DNA of 64,000 nt from the NCBI GenBank assembly GCA_037179335.1, contig JAKZHN010000008.1:620001-684000 (forward strand). Reading direction: 5' to 3'. Under the pieces are notes generated by a model. The model had not been told where the DNA came from, made no database searches, and saw nothing but the letters and a program-made list of their open reading frames with translations. Of the stretch, positions 60,301-64,000 are shown piece by piece. The DNA comes from Cyclaneusma minus. Its lineage: Eukaryota > Ascomycota > Leotiomycetes > Marthamycetales > Marthamycetaceae. Each line of letters begins with the position of its first letter. Within the stretch, counting starts at the first letter, position 1. The position numbers and the translations under genes are program-made.

Positions 60301-60885
60301 TAACAATTCTGCTAGCCGCTTTCACAAACTCGTCTGTCTCCGGCTTCTTTCTGATGATTTTGGAGAGTCGAAAGAGGTTCGTTATGCCGCCTTGTATTGC
60401 ATTAAAAAGCTCACCAAGCTCAGAACTAGTGGCAGGCTGTTTTGAAGCGGTTGGAACCGGATTCTCGTCGTCTGAGAGGTCCCAGGTCTCATTTGGCTCA
60501 TCACCGGAAACGATAGGTATGGCTGGAATAGTGTAAGACACAAGAATCAGCCGTAATATACATTGAAAAACAATGTGAACGGCTATAACAAATACTAAAG
60601 CAGATCCTTACCCATACGAAGAGATTCTTCCAAGTATTTCAGCGCATCCTCCACCAATTTCTGGGCTTTAGCATCGTCCCGTATGCGATACCCAAGACTA
60701 CTGGGGAGGCTGGCATCTTGTAGGGCTGCGATATTGTGAGCCCATAGCTGAAAGCGCTGGAACTCTTGATCGATGCGTGGTGCCGCCGGGTAATCCTTAA
60801 CCTTTGAGTTTTCACATAAATCGGAAATTTTTCGAAAGAGCTCATTGCATAAAGTGCCACAGGCAACGATGTCATGGCTGGCCAT
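57335..60885 (-). pseudogene. C2H2 / PHD-like / zinc-ribbon protein gene with a broken frame
   Basis: Exons are 60885-60612, 60522-59847, 59506-57630 and 57574-57335. Exon 1-2 encode a helical N-terminal region like those of fungal proteins of unknown function, ending with FECELCRRMQKIRNKNDWK. Exon 3 opens KHVFSDLRPYVCTFESCNSRPFESQHEWFNHELNK, a C2H2-type block. It then loses frame: an extra base after AACAAG and a TAG at 59385-59387 precede the other half, ACMICDHEPERRYNRQELDVHISRNHADM. Homologues read through with a Trp-containing spacer here. After it come a PHD-like finger (CICGFVHDDGRTIYCEKCDTWQH...CSDC), two zinc ribbons (CHKCYRK...CPDCGHYQCSDC; CHKCDRD...CPDCG), a long charged coiled coil, and a last exon reading DPEYVLIKRWVAEAEQDTLW. 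Either the gene is dead, or it starts at ATG 59378 as a shorter protein, or the two-base problem is a sequence error. Confidence 0.7.
59525..59712. repeat. AT-rich minisatellite inside an intron
   Basis: About eight diverged copies of a unit close to GGGAATATCTCCAATGACC fill most of the 340-bp intron 59507-59846, whose donor (GTAAGT), branch site (GGCTAACG) and acceptor are intact. The unit is recognisably of the same family as that at 49795-50110. Confidence 0.75.
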
Positions 60886-61460
60886 TGCAGCGGCGGGACT
60901 GACGTCGGGAGAAAGAGGGGATGAGGGGGTACGGAGCGACGATTACGAATGACATCTATTCGCACATACCTAATCAAGGTCAGAAGAACCTCAGAGCCTC
61001 GCGCATCCCGTGATACAGGATCCAGTAATAATGAACATACGCTAACTCTAGCGTACCGCCATTATTAAACCTTGCCACAGCTTGATCTCTGTGCTCCAAT
61101 TATCAAGATTGTTTCGATAAAGCTCTGATGATCAGAGCTGTTTCTAATTACTAGGAATACTCAGAATTACTCCGAATATTCAGAATTACTCGGGACATTC
61201 TCAATTATTCGGAAGATCCCTAGTTATCTAGACTGTTCGCAGTTATTGAAAATATTACCGAGGGCTTAGTGTGCGTCCAGTGTGTTATTCATGAATTACG
61301 ACCCCGTTGTGACACGAATAGATACTGTTCCGCTTCGTGTTAATCCCTGCCAGAGGCTCACTCAGAGCTGAGATTGCTGTCAGCCTGACCCTCAAATCCT
61401 CGTTCCCCTCAGTAGCCGAAACCGCAACCACTATTTACCTCGAGGTACTTTACGCTTCCA
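60886..61460. promoter_or_regulatory. divergent promoter region with minisatellite
   Basis: No gene. From about 61130 to 61260 there are about six copies of an AT-rich unit like AGAATTACTCGGAATATTC, the same family as above, between the start codons of two divergent genes. Confidence 0.6.
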
Positions 61461-63612
61461 ATGGATCCAGTCTCCATTATTGGATTGGCTCTAGCGGTCT
61501 ACCCAATCCTGTCCCATGCATTTACTCAATACAAAGAAGGAGCGGAGTACTTCCAGAACTGGAAACGGTATCGCACACGATTCGAAGGCTTTACCCGAGA
61601 AATCGATGGGCAGAGCTACTTGTTCGAAAATGTGATACGAGGACTGGTTTTTGTAGGCCCCAGGCCAATCTCAAGCAAAGATGTAACGGAGGATACTTTC
61701 CTTAACCGTCTCAGAGATAAGAATGATCCGATCTGGTCTACCGATGTGCTACTCGAAACGGTCAAGATAAGGCTGGGCCACCGTTTCAGTTGGTTCATGG
61801 ACACTATTCAGCAAGTATATGGAATTCTAGAGGAACTGTCTAAGACCCTGGAGATCTCCGAGGTAATGGAGGGATTGAAAAGTCATTTCTTTTTATATGG
61901 TGGGCGAACTAACATCTGGAATAGCTTGAAAACTCAGACCACACTGCCCAATGGTGGGAGTTCCAGTGGAAACGAATCCGGGACACTCTGGACCTTGGCT
62001 TCAGGGAGAAAAAACTTGAAGAACTACGAAAATTGGTTGAAGATCTGGAGAAAGCTCTAGCTGCCATAGACAAGCGTTTAGAGGGAAAAGAGTACAAGAA
62101 TGTCTCCCTCTTTGCGCAGTTAGTCAGGGGAGTTCGTGAGAACGCGCACTGCTTGTATACGGCGCTCAAAAGCGGGTGGCGTTGTTCTTGCACCATTTCA
62201 CACACGATATTACTTCAGCTTGATAACACACTCCGAGACCAACCGACCCAAGCCACTGGCGTGCGATTCGAGCTCCTTTTTCTACTGCCTTCACAACAGA
62301 ATGAGAGCCACAACGCAAGCGTGCAACTACAAACGGGACAGGAATTCGGAGTCAAGGTATCAGCGTACACGGATGTCCCAACTATCCATCCCGGAGTCCC
62401 TGCTATACGCAAGCAGGAGGAAGCGTCTCGTTCTCCAGCACCTCAGCCTATGGATTCATTCTGTTACACCCAAGCAGGAAGAAGAATCTCATCTTTCAGG
62501 CCAAGGTGTAACCAAAGAGACAAAGGGCTTTCAAGATGTTCTTTACAAGCATCAGAACAGTGACTAAGTCAAATTCTCTATTGCGGTGAGTAACACCGTT
62601 TCGTACTTTTGCAAAAAGACCACAGCTAATTTGCTCAGACCACGGAACAATTTGAAAAGAGCCTCGAGCATCAAATCTGCGAAGTCACAAAGCGACGATG
62701 GCAACTCTACGCAGGCTTCCTCAATTACACAAGTTCAGAGCGGCACATCACTCCAGAATTCGCAGACCCAACAGGCTGAGGCTGATGTTGTGTCGATCCG
62801 TCCTGAGACAGAACTAGACCCCAGCCTAAATCCGATAGTAGATATCTGCAGCATTGTTCAGAAGCCTGTACAGCCCGAGTCTTGCTTCGGATACCTACTG
62901 GACGAGAAAAACCGGCGATATCAATTCTTCGCGAAAAGTCGGACCGAGATCACGAGGTCAAAACATCTCATCTCTCTCAAGGATGTTCTGAACCGGAAAG
63001 ACGGCGTGCAATTCTCTAGGCAGCATAGAATGACAGTAGCGTCTATCTTGACCAATTCGCTCCTGGAACTCTCGCAGACTCGATGGCTCAATCGCAACTG
63101 GAGCAAATACGACATCTACTTCCTACGACCTGGTGGTGGCCGTCAGATTATGTTCCATCGACCATACATCATCCAAGATTTCCAGTCTCATTCCCAAGCA
63201 ATAGCTGCAACCCCAGTCGAGTCCCAAAACATGCCACAAGACACACTTCTAAAGACATTCTTAGAGTGTCTAGGCATCATTCTCATCGAACGGTACGACG
63301 ATTAAGCAAATTCCCATGAAAGCCCTAGTGACTCCCATCGACGCGAGCAAAGAATCCAACCATGCCTACTGGATTTCAATCGCCCGCAGCATCGAATGGG
63401 AGGAGATAAACGGGGAAGAGCCGGTCTTTTCGGACCCAGTCGATTTCTGCCTTCGTCCTTTGAATATTGGAAGGGTGAGAACGGGGAAATACAACGAGTT
63501 TCTGGCCGACATGTTTCTCACTGTTACAAAGCCTTTGCAGGATGAGACGTTGTTGAAATGGCCTGAATCGTTCAAGGGAAACCATGGGTACGATTCTTAT
63601 CACTACAGTTGA
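61461..63612 (+). CDS. DUF7580-like protein (possibly disrupted near the 3' end)
   Basis: The start is MDPVSIIGLALAVYPILSHAFTQYKEGAEYF, a typical N-terminal helix of fungal DUF7580 and related proteins. Exon 1 (61461-61862) joins exon 2 (from 61925) across a 62-bp intron. Exon 2 has LENSDHTAQWWEFQWKRIRDTLDL, a coiled coil and LVRGVRENAHCLYTAL followed by a Cys pair (WRCSC). A phase-2 donor at 62506 and an acceptor at 62638 link it to exon 3 (62639 on), which holds the best conserved part: IVDICSIVQKP, CFGYLLDEKNRRYQFF, ISLKDVLN, TVASILTNSLLELSQTRWLNRNWSKYDIYFL and LECLGIILIE. The frame then shifts by one before SNHAYWISIARSIEWEE...DFCLRPLNIGR..., which continues the same domain to 63612. The shift may be an intron that I could not place or a lesion. 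Function is unknown. Confidence 0.6.
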
Positions 63613-64000
63613 TTTTTCAAGCTTGGGATATGGCTAGTACTAGGGAGGATGCTTAGGGTCTGGAGATTAGCGTATTTCCTTTTCTGCGGGTTTTCTTAGT
63701 TCCTAATTTTGTTGGTGAGAATAAGGGGCACAGGGGTTAGCAAATAACAGCACGTGCTTAGACCGGTTGGGTGTAAACTGCATGCATTAGTGACTGAAAA
63801 GGGGGGCTCTCTCCTGGGAAGAGAGCTCCCCTTCTATAACTGTAGCTACTTGACAAAAAAGTAGGCTCCACAAAAGAGCCTAGTCTTTGAAGGGCAAGCA
63901 GCAGCTAGCTATATCCGTCTCATTCTAGTCAAGCAAATTCCGAATTATAGATTATTCGAAGATGGAGGCGATGGATATTTCATTCCACGCTATAAGATAT
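63613..64000. other. 3' end of window with two hairpins
   Basis: No gene. At 63802-63831 the arms GGGGCTCTCT and AGAGAGCTCCCC pair with one bulge. At 63862-63882 TAGGCTC and GAGCCTA form a perfect 7-bp stem around a 7-base loop. They lie about 30 bp apart and could be the edge of a repeat that continues outside the window. Confidence 0.5.

Overview
The window reads as nuclear DNA of a filamentous ascomycete. Genes are short and widely spaced, most are split by 47-130 bp introns with GT..CTAAC-like..AG signals, and the families are typical of Pezizomycotina: HET-domain, DUF6604, DUF7580-like, DUF3431, GH3 xylosidase, multicopper oxidase, small bZIP and Zn2Cys6. The family mix suggests Leotiomycetes (Helotiales-like), but this is inference from recognised families, not a placement. 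Gene models below were spliced by eye. Exon phases were checked and join in frame unless stated.

Layout. 1-5.2 kb: one small Cys-containing orphan gene and a 0.4 kb inverted-repeat element with an AT-rich core and a tRNA-like segment. 5.2-7.0 kb: a secreted multicopper oxidase. 7.8-10.1 kb: a decayed HET-domain gene. 10-21 kb: gene-poor, with one bZIP factor. 21-25.7 kb: a divergent protein-kinase-like gene, an intron-containing tRNA-Val and a membrane-anchored (probably mitochondrial) PP2C phosphatase. 25.9-31.4 kb: gene-free and repeat-rich, holding a cluster of short inverted-repeat units built on a dispersed 17-bp motif and a MITE-like element. 31.6-38.2 kb: a secreted carboxylesterase, a small two-helix membrane protein and a DUF3445 (heme-dependent N-demethylase-like) gene. 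39.4-45.3 kb: a GH3 beta-xylosidase followed on the same strand by a Zn2Cys6 regulator. 46.3-49.7 kb: a divergently transcribed housekeeping pair, 3-ketodihydrosphingosine reductase and Sas10/Utp3. 49.7-64 kb: a lineage-specific stretch with a proline-rich orphan, a DUF6604 protein, a DUF3431 type-II membrane protein, a broken C2H2/PHD/zinc-ribbon gene and a DUF7580-like gene, interspersed with one recurring AT-rich minisatellite family.

How parts may work together. The xylosidase and adjacent regulator could be a local hemicellulose-utilisation unit, with the multicopper oxidase and esterase adding secreted capacity. TSC10 and SAS10 share one short promoter region. The HET, DUF6604, DUF7580-like and zinc-finger genes belong to expanded, fast-evolving fungal families. 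Two of these genes carry clear reading-frame lesions and a third may, consistent with birth and death in an accessory region. No single new biochemical system stands out. The most notable unexplained structures are the dispersed inverted-repeat motif family, the recurring minisatellite (one copy inside an intron), and the HET relic whose stop codons are all C:G-to-T:A type.
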